Source: Arenibaculum pallidiluteum
GTDB taxonomy: Bacteria > Pseudomonadota > Alphaproteobacteria > Azospirillales > Azospirillaceae
Direction of reading: 5' to 3'
NCBI RefSeq assembly: GCF_017355985.1
Contig: NZ_JAFIQU010000001.1
Location: 778,401 to 842,400 of the forward strand
DNA: 64,000 nucleotides
Shown: piece after piece, positions 8,598-17,256 of the stretch
Position numbering within the stretch: the stretch's first letter is position 1
Layout: each line of letters starts with the position of its first letter
Program-made: the position numbers and the translations under genes
The notes under the pieces: model-generated
What the model was told of the DNA's origin: nothing
The model's database searches: none
The model's input: only the letters and a program-made list of their open reading frames with translations

Positions 8598-10418
8598 ATG
8601 GTACCAATCATGTGCCGGGCCGTGCTCTCGGGTCCCGTCGGAGGAGTGGTGGTCAACCTGAAAGCTCTGTTGGCGGCCTGTCTCGGCGGGATCGGGCTGC
8701 TCTTCACCGTCGGCACGGCGATGCTGATCCAGGCCGAGGCGACCGGCAGGCTCCACGGCCAGATCACCGCAAAGCTCGATGCGCTTGCGCAGCAGGTCGC
8801 GGACAAGCTCGACCGCGGCATGTTCGAGCGGTGGCGCGACATGCAGATCGCTGCCTCGCTCGACACGATCCGGTCTCCCACCGCGTCGGCGGACGCGCGC
8901 CGCGCCGTGGTGCAGCGGCTCCAGGACACCTACCCGCACTACCCTTGGATCGGCTTCATCACGCCGGACGGTATCCTCCAGGCCTCCACCGGGCGCGTGC
9001 TCGAGGGCGCGAATGTCAGCGCCCGGGGATGGTGGCGGAACGGTCTGGAGCGCCCCTATGTCGGCGACGTGCACGAGGCGATCGTGCTGGCGAAGATCCT
9101 GTTTCCCGGCGACCCGGAGCCGCCGCGTTTCGTGGACCTCGCGGCGCCCGTGACGAGCGAGACCGGCGAGGTCATCGGCGTCATCTCGGCCCATCTCAGC
9201 TGGGCCTGGGCAGCCGAGATCGAGCGGTCGGTCCTGGGCGAAATGGATCCGGCACGCGAGATCGAGGCGATGATCCTGTCCACGGACGGCACCATCATCC
9301 TGGGTCCGCGGCCGCTGATGGGACGGAAGGCCGCGGACCCAGCGGCTGCAGGGTCCACCGGCGCCGCCACCCTGGTGTGGCCGGACGGGCCCGAGTACCT
9401 GACCAGCATGGCGTCGACCCGCGGCTATCGCGATTATCCCGGGCTCGGCTGGCGCGTCGTCGTCCGAGAGCCCGCCGAACTGGCGATGCAGCCCGTGTCC
9501 GCCCTTAGGAACCGCGTGCTCGCATGGGGCGCCGCGGTCAGCCTACTGGCCATCGGCCTCGGCTACCTGCTCGCCGGCTGGGTGGCGCGACCGCTCCAGG
9601 CCATGGCACGGTCGGTGGCATGTGCTCCGCTCGGGACCCTGCCCGACCTCCCGGCCGGCCGGAACTACCGGGAAATCGCGACGCTGTCGAACGCGATCGG
9701 CCGCTATGCCGCGGGTTATCAACTGGCGGACCAGGAGCTGAAGACCTCGCTCCGCGAGAAGGAGATCCTGCTGGAGGAGAAGACCGCGCTCGTCCACGAG
9801 ATCAACCACCGCGTCAAGAACAACCTCCAGATCATGCTGAGCCTCGCGAGGACCGAAGTCCGCCACCTGCCCGAGGGCGATCGCGGGAGGCGGCGGATCG
9901 AGGCGCTCTCGAGCCGCATCGAAGCGATGGGACGGCTGCACGAACGGCTTTTCGCATCGGGCGGTCTGGGGCGCGTCGATCTTGCCGATTATCTGCGTGC
10001 GCTGTGCGACGCGATCGTCGCGGTGAACGGTCGCCCCGGCGTGACCATGACGGTCGAGGCCGACCCGTCGCCCTGCCGTCTCGACTTGGCGATGCCGCTG
10101 GGACTCCTGGTCAACGAGCTCGTCACGAATGCCCTCAAGCACGCCTTCCCCGGCCAGCGGCCGGGCAGAGTGACCGTGTCGCTGCGGAACGAGGGCCAGG
10201 GCATGGTTCTGCGGATCGCCGACGACGGCATCGGCTGCGACGGCGCCTCGCCGTCCGGCGGAATCGGATCCACGCTCGTGCGGATTCTCGCCCGGCAGGT
10301 CGGTGGCACGGTCGAGTTCGCCACCAGCAAGGGCTGCATCGCCACCGTCAGGCTTGCGGCGCCGGGTCAGGCACATCCGGCAGGCGAATACACCGCGCAC
10401 AATCCGGTCCCGGCATAG
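8598..10418 (+). CDS. Sensor histidine kinase, HisKA_2 type with periplasmic sensor
   Basis: 606 residues. A first membrane segment (about 20-42) is followed by a roughly 265-residue periplasmic dCache-like region, a second membrane segment (about 305-328), a HAMP-like linker and a coiled region (EKEILLEEKTALVHE). The dimerisation domain contains HEINHRVKNNLQ with the phosphorylated His near residue 400, typical of HisKA_2/HWE kinases. The ATPase domain has NELVTNALKHAF and DDGIGC. No partner response regulator is adjacent. This kinase class often feeds the alphaproteobacterial general stress response. There is no strong ribosome site before the chosen ATG, so the true start may be slightly downstream. 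Confidence 0.9.
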   Translation: MVPIMCRAVLSGPVGGVVVNLKALLAACLGGIGLLFTVGTAMLIQAEATGRLHGQITAKLDALAQQVADKLDRGMFERWRDMQIAASLDTIRSPTASADARRAVVQRLQDTYPHYPWIGFITPDGILQASTGRVLEGANVSARGWWRNGLERPYVGDVHEAIVLAKILFPGDPEPPRFVDLAAPVTSETGEVIGVISAHLSWAWAAEIERSVLGEMDPAREIEAMILSTDGTIILGPRPLMGRKAADPAAAGSTGAATLVWPDGPEYLTSMASTRGYRDYPGLGWRVVVREPAELAMQPVSALRNRVLAWGAAVSLLAIGLGYLLAGWVARPLQAMARSVACAPLGTLPDLPAGRNYREIATLSNAIGRYAAGYQLADQELKTSLREKEILLEEKTALVHEINHRVKNNLQIMLSLARTEVRHLPEGDRGRRRIEALSSRIEAMGRLHERLFASGGLGRVDLADYLRALCDAIVAVNGRPGVTMTVEADPSPCRLDLAMPLGLLVNELVTNALKHAFPGQRPGRVTVSLRNEGQGMVLRIADDGIGCDGASPSGGIGSTLVRILARQVGGTVEFATSKGCIATVRLAAPGQAHPAGEYTAHNPVPA

Positions 10419-10516
10419 GCCGGTCGCATCCTCCCCGGGCGGAGCACCGCGCCTTCGCGATGCAGCCTTCCGCCCCGCCACGCGTTGCGGTCCTGGGCGA
10501 AGGAGCGGAGGCGGCG

Positions 10517-10777
10517 ATGAACGGCGTGCGGATGCTTGCGGCGCTTGGCTTGGCGGCGGGGCTCGCGGGATGCGGCACGGGCGAGCCGGCCCCGCCGCCG
10601 GTCGTCCAGGTCTGGTGCTACGACACGCTTGCCGACCCCGAATGCTACCTGGAGCCCGATGGCCTCCGCCCGGCAAGCTATATCGGCGCCTACGCGCTGA
10701 CGGTTCCGGGCCCCATCGAGCGCCACGGCATCTCCGCCGCGCCGGCCCCGTCGGTCGCGCTGGCCCTGCCGCGATAG
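10517..10777 (+). CDS. Small lipoprotein
   Basis: 86 residues from the ATG at 10517, preceded by a GGAGCGGAGG ribosome site. The signal sequence ends in the lipobox LAGC, so the mature protein starts with lipid-modified Cys and is membrane-anchored. The mature part contains WCYDTLADPECYLEPD and is short and proline-rich. Such small lipoproteins are common next to envelope genes, with unknown function. It converges on flhB with only 24 bases between stops. Confidence 0.7.
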   Translation: MNGVRMLAALGLAAGLAGCGTGEPAPPPVVQVWCYDTLADPECYLEPDGLRPASYIGAYALTVPGPIERHGISAAPAPSVALALPR

Positions 10778-10801
10778 GGCGCAGGCGCCGCCGCCCAGGG
10801 C

Positions 10802-11878
10802 TCAGGCACGCCGGCCGCCAAGGCGCATCACATAGGTGATCAGCTCGGCCACCGCGCGGTAATGCTCCGCGGGAATTGGCTGGTCGACCTCCACGACCTT
10901 GTAGAGGGCACGCGCCAGGGGCGGGTTCTCGACCACGGGGACCCCGTGCTCCTCGGCGATGGCGCGGATGCGCAGCGCGATCAGGTCCGCACCCTTTGCC
11001 GTGCACAGCGGCGCGGGCGTGCGCCCGCGCTCGTATTCCAGCGCCACCGCGAAATGGGTGGGGTTCATGACCACCACCGTCGCCTTGGGCACGGCAGCCA
11101 TCATCCGCCGCCGCGCCCGCTCGCGCCGGACCTCGCGGACCCGCGCCTTGATGTGCGGATCGCCCTCCATCTGCTTGAACTCGTCCCGGACCTCCTGCTG
11201 CGTCATGCGCAGGCTCTTGCGCCATTCCAGGCGACGCCACACGAGATCGACGCCCGCGATCAGGACCGTCGCCAGGAGCACGGCGAGGAGCAGGCGCAGG
11301 GTGAGATCGCGCAGCAGGTCCGGAAGACCGGAGATGTCGACTCCCACATACGCCTCCGTGCGGTCGAGAAGCGGACGCACAACGGTCCACCCGGCCGCCG
11401 CCACGACGCCGAGCTTCACCAGGTTCTTCATGAATTCCAGCAGCGCCATGCGCCCGAAGATCCGCCGCCATCCCGCCATCGGCGAGATGTTCGAGAGCTT
11501 CGGCTGGATGCGTTCCGACGCCACGAGCACCGGCCCCTGGGAGAAGGCCGAGACCAGCGCCCCCGCCACCAGCAGGCCGAGCACCGGCAGGAGGGCGATA
11601 CCCACGCGGCCGATCAGCCCCAGCAGGCCGCCCAGCACGTCCTGCGCGCCGCCGTCGAGCCGGATGTCGTCGGCGTTCTCGATCAGCGGCAGCAGAGCCT
11701 TGCCGAGCGCGGCGACGGAGCCCGGCGCCGCCATGGCGACGGCGAGCCAAGCGGCGGCCATCATGGCGAGCGAGCCCATCTCGCGGGCGCGCGGGACATT
11801 GCCCTTCTCGACGGCCTCGCGGAGCCGCTTCTCGGTCGGCTCCTCCGTCTTCTGGTCGTCGTCGCGCTCGCCGGACAT
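10802..11878 (-). CDS. flhB: Flagellar export apparatus protein FlhB
   Basis: 358 residues, four membrane helices after a charged N-terminus (DDDQKTEEPTEKRLREA). The cytoplasmic domain carries the autocleavage motif NPTH at residues 272-275, the site where FlhB self-cleaves to switch export from hook to filament substrates. It is the last gene of the flhA-fliR-flhB operon, starting seven bases after the fliR stop. Confidence 0.97.
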   Translation of the reverse strand: MSGERDDDQKTEEPTEKRLREAVEKGNVPRAREMGSLAMMAAAWLAVAMAAPGSVAALGKALLPLIENADDIRLDGGAQDVLGGLLGLIGRVGIALLPVLGLLVAGALVSAFSQGPVLVASERIQPKLSNISPMAGWRRIFGRMALLEFMKNLVKLGVVAAAGWTVVRPLLDRTEAYVGVDISGLPDLLRDLTLRLLLAVLLATVLIAGVDLVWRRLEWRKSLRMTQQEVRDEFKQMEGDPHIKARVREVRRERARRRMMAAVPKATVVVMNPTHFAVALEYERGRTPAPLCTAKGADLIALRIRAIAEEHGVPVVENPPLARALYKVVEVDQPIPAEHYRAVAELITYVMRLGGRRA

Positions 11879-11885
11879 GGCGCCC

Positions 11886-12644
11886 TCAGGGAGCGGCGAG
11901 GAGGCCCGAGAGCGCCTCCCCGAAGCCGGCTATGGTGGCGATGGCGGTCGCGCTCAACATCGTCAGGCCGATCAGGACCATCGCCGGGGTCGCGACGAAG
12001 AAGACCGCGAGGTTCGGCAGCATGCGGTTCGCGAGCCCCAGGGCCAGGTTGAAGATCACGCCGAAGGCCATGAACGGGGCGGCGAAGCCGACGCCGAGCC
12101 GGAACGACGACGCCGTGAGCTCGGCGAAGCGGTGGGCCAGCGCCTGGGTCTCGACGGCGGCCCCGACCGGCATCCGCGCGTAGGAGCGCAGGATCGCTTC
12201 GATCATGAGGTAGTGGATGTCGGCTGCGAAGACGAAGGCGATGCCCGCGATCATGAGGGCGCCCGAGACGACCGTGCCGCCCTCGAAGCCGGTTCCCATG
12301 GGGGTGAAGGGATTGGCAAGGCCGATCGCCTGCCCCATCAGCATCCCCGCGACCTGGAGCGCCGCCAGGAACAGCCGCGCCGCGGCGCCGAGGAAGAGGC
12401 CGGCCACCAGCTCGCCCCCGATCTCGGCCACCAGGGCGCTTCCCTCGGCGGGCACGGAGACCGGCAGGGCGGGCACGGCGGGCGTCAGCGCGAGCGAGAC
12501 CACGAGGCCCATGGCAAGGCGCAGACGGGCCGGCACGGCGACCTCCCCGAAGCCCGGCATCAGCATCAGCGCCGCCCCGACGCGCGCGAAGACCAGGAAG
12601 CTGCGGTAGACCTCGATGCTGAGCAGGGCCTCCAGGGAGTCCAA
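11886..12644 (-). CDS. fliR: Flagellar export apparatus protein FliR
   Basis: 252 residues, with the FliR signature ARVGAALMLMPGFGE near the start and several membrane helices. The only start codon between the flhA stop and the conserved region is a TTG at 12644, with AGGGGG just upstream, so a TTG start is well supported. FliR builds the export gate core with FliP and FliQ. FliP is not in this window. Confidence 0.95.
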   Translation of the reverse strand: MDSLEALLSIEVYRSFLVFARVGAALMLMPGFGEVAVPARLRLAMGLVVSLALTPAVPALPVSVPAEGSALVAEIGGELVAGLFLGAAARLFLAALQVAGMLMGQAIGLANPFTPMGTGFEGGTVVSGALMIAGIAFVFAADIHYLMIEAILRSYARMPVGAAVETQALAHRFAELTASSFRLGVGFAAPFMAFGVIFNLALGLANRMLPNLAVFFVATPAMVLIGLTMLSATAIATIAGFGEALSGLLAAP

Positions 12645-12653
12645 GTGCGCCCC

Positions 12654-14747
12654 CTAGACCTGGTCGATCGTCTTGACCGCCACCTTGCGGTGCAGCTCGG
12701 CATGGCTGATGACCGGGGTCATCGGGCTCACCCGTTCCAGCAGCGAGCGCACGAAGGGCCGGACCTCGGCCGAGACAAGCAGGGCCGGCCACTGCTGGGG
12801 GCTTGCATGACGCTGGATCTTCTGCCGCAGGGCGTTCAGGAATTCCTGCACCCTGCTCGGCGGCATCGTGAAGCGGCGGTCCTCGCCCTCGATCTGGATG
12901 TGCTCGAGCAGCGCCTGCTCCCATTGGGGGCCCAGGGTGATTGCCGGCACGAAGCCGTCGGGTCCCGCCAGGGCCTGACAGAGCTGCTGGCCAAGCCGGC
13001 CGCGGACATGCTCGGCGACCAGCGTCACGTTGCGGGTCCAGATCACCGCCTCGGCGACGGCCTCCAGGATCGCCGGGAAGTTCCGGATGGAGACGCGCTC
13101 GGCCAGCAGCGTCTGGAGCACGCGCTGGATCACCACCAGCGTGACCTGGCTCGGAACCAGATCGGAGAGCAGCTTCTGGTACTCGCGCCCGAGCCCCTCG
13201 GTCAGCTTCTGGACGGCGCCGTAGGTCAGCAGCGTCGGAAGGTGATCCTTGATCACTTCCGTCAGGTGGGTGGTGATGACGCTCTCGCAGTCGACCACGG
13301 TGTAGCCCTTGGCGACCGCCTCCTCGTGGCGGGAGGGATCGATCCAGCGGGCCTGCAGGCCGAAGGTCGGCTCGCGCGTCAGCTCCCCCGCGATCTCCTC
13401 GGCCTGGCCGCCGGTCGGGTCGATGGCCATCAGGCTCTTGGGCCGCACCTCGCCGCGGGCGGCCTCGACGCCCATGATGCTGATCACATAGCCCTTGGGC
13501 GGGAGATAGCTGGAATCCTTGATCCGCACCGCTGGCAGGATGAAGCCGAACTCCTTGGCGAAGCGCTTGCGAAGCGTCTTCACCTTGCTGGTCAGCGCGC
13601 CGTTCCGGTCCACGATCAGCGGCACGAGCTGGCTGCCGAGATCCACCCGGACGTCGTCGACCTTCAGCAGCTCCTCGATGGGCTCCTCGGCGGCGACCTT
13701 CGGCGCCTTGGCCTCCGTCGCCTGCTGCTCGACCGCGGCGCGCTGCGCCCGCAGCCGGGGGATGTACCATCCCGCGACGCCGAAGCCGCCGCCCAGCAGC
13801 AGAAAGGGCGCGGCGGGGATCCCGGGCGTCAGCGACATCATGGACATGATGCCGGCCGAGACCAGCAGCGCCTTGGGATAGCCGCCGAGCTGCCCGATCA
13901 CCGCCTGGTCGGTCGAGCCGCGGTTGCTGCCCTTGGTGACCAGGAGGCCGGCGGCAAGCGAGACGATCAGCGCTGGGATCTGGCTGGCGAGCCCGTCGCC
14001 GACCGTCAGGATCGTGTAGGTCGAGGCCGCCTGGGCGAAGGGCATGCCCTCCTGGGCGATCCCGATGATCATCCCGCCGACGACGTTGATGACGGTGATG
14101 ACCAGGCCCGCCACGGCGTCGCCGCGCACGAACTTCGATGCGCCGTCCATGGCGCCGAAGAAGGAGCTCTCGTCCTCGAGCTCCTTGCGCCGGCGGCGCG
14201 CCTCCACGTCGTCGATCATGCCGGCCGACAGGTCGGCGTCGATCGCCATCTGCTTGCCGGGGATCGCGTCGAGCGTGAAGCGGGCGCCGACCTCGGCGAT
14301 GCGGGTCGCGCCCTTGGTGATGACCACGAAATTGATCACCACCAGGATGCAGAAGACGATGATCCCGATGACGAAGTTGCCGTTCATCAGGAAGCGGCTG
14401 AAGCCCTCGATCACGTGCCCGGCCGCCGAAGTGCCCGTGTGCCCCTCGCTCAGGATCATCCGGGTCGACGCGATGTTCAGCGCGAGGCGCAGCACCGTGA
14501 CGACCAGCAGGATCACCGGGAAGGAAGAGAAGTGCAGCGGGCGCTCGATCCACAGCGCGACCATCAGGATCAGGACGCTCAGCGCCAGCGAGACCGCGAG
14601 GCCGAGGTCGAGCAGCCAGGTCGGGATGGGCAGGAACAGCACTGTGAGGACGGCCATGATCGCGCTGGCGAACAGGACGTCGCGGTTCGCAAGGCCGATA
14701 TCGCCGAGCGTGGCCGCCCTGGCGCGGAGATTGCCGGTAAGACTCAT
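12654..14747 (-). CDS. flhA: Flagellar export gate protein FlhA
   Basis: 697 residues. Eight membrane helices in the N-terminal half are followed by the large cytoplasmic domain that forms the nonameric ring and docks chaperone-substrate complexes. The FHIPEP-family stretch RIAEVGARFTLDAIPGKQMAIDADLSAG is recognisable. It heads the flhA-fliR-flhB operon, with a TTAA-type box 64-79 bases upstream. Confidence 0.98.
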   Translation of the reverse strand: MSLTGNLRARAATLGDIGLANRDVLFASAIMAVLTVLFLPIPTWLLDLGLAVSLALSVLILMVALWIERPLHFSSFPVILLVVTVLRLALNIASTRMILSEGHTGTSAAGHVIEGFSRFLMNGNFVIGIIVFCILVVINFVVITKGATRIAEVGARFTLDAIPGKQMAIDADLSAGMIDDVEARRRRKELEDESSFFGAMDGASKFVRGDAVAGLVITVINVVGGMIIGIAQEGMPFAQAASTYTILTVGDGLASQIPALIVSLAAGLLVTKGSNRGSTDQAVIGQLGGYPKALLVSAGIMSMMSLTPGIPAAPFLLLGGGFGVAGWYIPRLRAQRAAVEQQATEAKAPKVAAEEPIEELLKVDDVRVDLGSQLVPLIVDRNGALTSKVKTLRKRFAKEFGFILPAVRIKDSSYLPPKGYVISIMGVEAARGEVRPKSLMAIDPTGGQAEEIAGELTREPTFGLQARWIDPSRHEEAVAKGYTVVDCESVITTHLTEVIKDHLPTLLTYGAVQKLTEGLGREYQKLLSDLVPSQVTLVVIQRVLQTLLAERVSIRNFPAILEAVAEAVIWTRNVTLVAEHVRGRLGQQLCQALAGPDGFVPAITLGPQWEQALLEHIQIEGEDRRFTMPPSRVQEFLNALRQKIQRHASPQQWPALLVSAEVRPFVRSLLERVSPMTPVISHAELHRKVAVKTIDQV

Positions 14748-14810
14748 TGCGTGCTGCAGCCGAGTTGGGAATGGGCGCCGGCCCTCGACCTCGATCCTAG
14801 GGAGGCCGGG

Positions 14811-14826
14811 TAAAACCGGGATTTAA
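14811..14826 (-). promoter_or_regulatory. TTAA-type paired box upstream of flhA
   Basis: Read on the minus strand, this is TTAA-N7-TTTTA around a CCCGG core. It stands 64-79 bases before the flhA start. It resembles boxes before the flagellin, flgE, motA and flgB/fliI genes, and the TTAA-N7-TTAA sites bound by CtrA-type regulators in alphaproteobacteria. Confidence 0.5.
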
Positions 14827-14832
14827 GGCGGC

Positions 14833-15654
14833 TCAGCCGCCATGGCCGGGCAGCAGCGGCCGCGCGGGCCCGTTGGCATAGATGCCGGCCAGGAAGACCA
14901 GCCGGCCGCGGTCGGGATGGCCGCGCCCCAGGGCCCAGGGTTCGGCCGGCGCGGGCCCGCGCCCCTGCCCGGGATTGTGGCGCGCCGGCAGCGCGGCCAG
15001 GGCCTGGACGTAGTCCTCGGCGGCCGAGACCCAGCGCATGTTGCCCTGGACGCGTGCGCGATAGGCGTCCTGGCGCTCGGACTGCGCGCTGTGATACCGG
15101 CCGATGGCGGCGCCGAGATCGCCCGCCGCCCCGCCGCGCAGCGCCGTCAGGTAGCGCGCGGCGTAGCGCGCGTTGGCGGCGGGATCGAAGGCCGTCTCTA
15201 TGTCGGGAAAGGCGTCGGGATGCCAGCGCAGGTTCACCTGAAGGCAGCCGACATCGACCGAGCGGACGCCGCTGGCGAGCAGGTTCTGCACATGAGCCAC
15301 GGCGCTGGGCCGGTCGGGAAAGAACCGCCCCTTGCCTTCCGCCGTCACCGTCCAGGGCCAGACCGTGAAGAGTCCGTCCGGCAGGGCGCGCCCTGCCTCC
15401 GTGAAGCCCATGGCCAGGAGACGGCGGTCGGCAATGCCGGCTTCGCGCTCGGCGTCGAGGATGGCGGCGACGCAGGCCGCCTCGTCCGGAAGGGCATCCT
15501 GCACGGGCTGCTGCGGCCGGGGGGCCGAGAAGAAGCGCGGCGACCAGGCGCCGATCGCGGCCGAAGGCATCTCGGCCCCGGCGGCGCCAGCGCCGGCCAT
15601 AAAGGCCAAGGCCGCCAGCGCGGACGCGATCCCGCGGATCGGCGGCGGCGCCAT
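14833..15654 (-). CDS. Lytic transglycosylase (SLT domain) in flagellar operon
   Basis: 273 residues with a signal peptide (cut near GAGAAGAEM). The catalytic domain has the Glu in LLAMGFTEAGR, followed by VGCLQVNLRWHPDAF and FDPAANARYAARYL, as in SLT family 1 enzymes that cleave peptidoglycan. It lies between fliQ and flhA in the flagellar operon. The FlgJ in this window is the short rod-binding type without a muramidase domain, so this enzyme probably opens the cell wall for the rod. Confidence 0.88.
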   Translation of the reverse strand: MAPPPIRGIASALAALAFMAGAGAAGAEMPSAAIGAWSPRFFSAPRPQQPVQDALPDEAACVAAILDAEREAGIADRRLLAMGFTEAGRALPDGLFTVWPWTVTAEGKGRFFPDRPSAVAHVQNLLASGVRSVDVGCLQVNLRWHPDAFPDIETAFDPAANARYAARYLTALRGGAAGDLGAAIGRYHSAQSERQDAYRARVQGNMRWVSAAEDYVQALAALPARHNPGQGRGPAPAEPWALGRGHPDRGRLVFLAGIYANGPARPLLPGHGG

Positions 15655-15662
15655 GGGTCCCG

Positions 15663-15929
15663 TCAGTCCACGGCGACGATCATGTCGGCGAGACGCTCGG
15701 AATAGGAGGCCAGCGCACCGTACATGAAAGGCAGGGACAGCACCGTCGTGACCAGGATGACGACGATCTTCGGAATGAAGGTCAGCGTCATCTCCTGGAT
15801 CTGCGTCAGCGCCTGCACCAGCGAGACCGTCACGCCGACCACCAGCGCCACCAGCAGGGCGGGCGTGGCGATCAGCAGCGCCGTCCAGATGCCCGAGCGC
15901 AGGACCTCCAGGACGTCGGCCTCGTTCAT
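15663..15929 (-). CDS. fliQ: Flagellar export apparatus protein FliQ
   Basis: 88 residues with two membrane helices. The FliQ signature VSLVQALTQIQEMTLTFIPK is plain. It forms part of the FliPQR export gate. It is followed nine bases later by the lytic transglycosylase gene and preceded by fliE. Confidence 0.96.
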   Translation of the reverse strand: MNEADVLEVLRSGIWTALLIATPALLVALVVGVTVSLVQALTQIQEMTLTFIPKIVVILVTTVLSLPFMYGALASYSERLADMIVAVD

Positions 15930-15965
15930 GATGGCCCCGCCGGCACGGCGCTTGCCCGGGCCATG

Positions 15966-16301
15966 TCAGATCGGCATCCGGGTGAGGTCCTGATAGGCCT
16001 GCACCATGCGGTCTCGGATCGCGACGACGGTCTGGAGCGTCACCTCGGCGGCCATGACGGCCTGGACGACCTCCTGCGTGCTCGCCTTGCCGGCGACGGC
16101 GGCCAGCGATGCCTTCTCGGCCTTCTGGACGGTCTGGACCGTGCGGGAGATCTGCTCGTCGATGAAGGCGCCGAAATCGGTCTCGGCTGCGGCGGCCGGC
16201 GCGGGCGGCGCCACGGGCCGGAGGGCCAGCGCCTCGCCGACATTCGCCGAGCGGTTGGCGGCATAGGCGGCGGCCACGCGGCCGATCGAGATGTCGAGCA
16301 T
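15966..16301 (-). CDS. fliE: Flagellar hook-basal body complex protein FliE
   Basis: 111 residues. The C-terminal FliE segment AAEVTLQTVVAIRDRMVQAYQDLTRMPI-type ending is clear, after a helical region rich in Ala. FliE links the MS ring to the proximal rod and is the first rod-type export substrate. It sits between flgC and fliQ with gaps of 8 and 36 bases. Confidence 0.95.
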   Translation of the reverse strand: MLDISIGRVAAAYAANRSANVGEALALRPVAPPAPAAAAETDFGAFIDEQISRTVQTVQKAEKASLAAVAGKASTQEVVQAVMAAEVTLQTVVAIRDRMVQAYQDLTRMPI

Positions 16302-16309
16302 CGGTGTCC

Positions 16310-16729
16310 TCAGCCTTTGAGCATGTCGACGGTGCGCGTCATCATCGAGCGGGCCTGCTCGATCATGACCATGCTGGATTCGTAGGACCGGCTGGCCTCG
16401 CGCATGTCCATCATCTCGATCAGGGTCGTGACGTTGGGACGCTTGACGTAGCCGTTCTCGTCCGCCGCGGGATGCGCGGGATCGTGCACGAGCTGGAAGT
16501 CGCTGCGGTCGACCCCGATCTGCTTGATCCGCACTGTCTCGGCCCCGATCGTGCGGTCCATGGCGGTCGAGAAGGCGATGGTCTTGCGGCGATACGGGTC
16601 GCCGCCGGGCACCGTCGCGGTGCTGTCGGCGTTGGCGATGTTCTCGGCCACGACGCGCAGGCGCGTTCCCTGGGCCTCTAGGCCCGAGGCGGCGATGCGC
16701 ATGGTGGCGGTCAGCGGATCGACGATCAT
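16310..16729 (-). CDS. flgC: Flagellar proximal rod protein FlgC
   Basis: 139 residues. The N-terminal rod motif RIAASGLEAQGTRLRVVAENIANADS and the C-terminal EMMDMREASRSYESSMVMIEQA identify FlgC. It is exported without a signal peptide through the flagellar apparatus and polymerises in the proximal rod. It follows flgB by 18 bases. Confidence 0.96.
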   Translation of the reverse strand: MIVDPLTATMRIAASGLEAQGTRLRVVAENIANADSTATVPGGDPYRRKTIAFSTAMDRTIGAETVRIKQIGVDRSDFQLVHDPAHPAADENGYVKRPNVTTLIEMMDMREASRSYESSMVMIEQARSMMTRTVDMLKG

Positions 16730-16747
16730 CCGGATGCTTCCCTCGGT

Positions 16748-17146
16748 TTAGGCGCCGCGCGCGCTCCAGGCGACGCGCAGCATCCCCATGCTCTTCTGGT
16801 AGAGGCTGGAGACCAGCGTGTAAGCCTCGCGCGTCTCGCTGGCCTTCATCATCTCCTGCTCCAGCGACACGCTGTTCCCGTCGGGCGCGACCTCCCAGGA
16901 TTCCGCGCGGCGCGCTTCCTGGGCCGTACTCCCCGCGGCCGACACCGTGAAGTGCCGGGCGTCGGTCTGCGCGGTCGTGACCGGCCGGAGGGAGTTCATG
17001 ATGCCGTCGAAGGGCTTCAGGTCCTTCGCCAGATAGCCCGGCGTGTTCGCGTTCACGACGTTCTCGGCGATGACCTGATGGCGCTGCGCTAAGTATTCGA
17101 GCCGTTGACCCGCAACCTTCAACAGCGAGATGCCGCCGATGTCCAT
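16748..17146 (-). CDS. flgB: Flagellar proximal rod protein FlgB
   Basis: 132 residues from the ATG at 17146 (MDIGGISLLKVAGQ). A longer frame upstream would cross the promoter region. AQRHQVIAENVVNANTPGYLAKDL is the family signature. It is the first gene of flgB-flgC-fliE-fliQ-slt and is divergent from fliI across a 110-base gap with a long palindromic TTTAAA box. Confidence 0.95.
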   Translation of the reverse strand: MDIGGISLLKVAGQRLEYLAQRHQVIAENVVNANTPGYLAKDLKPFDGIMNSLRPVTTAQTDARHFTVSAAGSTAQEARRAESWEVAPDGNSVSLEQEMMKASETREAYTLVSSLYQKSMGMLRVAWSARGA

Positions 17147-17183
17147 CGCAGTCGACCTCCGTTTGACGGTCAGACCATGAGGC

Positions 17184-17213
17184 AGCCGGTTTAAAGCCGG
17201 ATTTAAACCGGCT
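17184..17213. promoter_or_regulatory. Long palindromic TTAA-type box between flgB and fliI
   Basis: Twelve-base inverted arms (AGCCGGTTTAAA and its complement) flank a GCCGGA centre. The box lies between the divergent flgB and fliI starts and can serve both directions. It is the most symmetric member of the box set before flagellar operons in this window. Confidence 0.65.
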
Positions 17214-17256
17214 CGACTAGGGTTACCCGAGCAACATCGGGACGGGCCCTTCACAG

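Noticed and set aside
10959..14813. Very long open frame (about 1280 codons) on the plus strand
   Set aside because: It is the antisense shadow of flhB, fliR and flhA, rich in Arg/His/Gln with no domain, as expected in GC-rich DNA.
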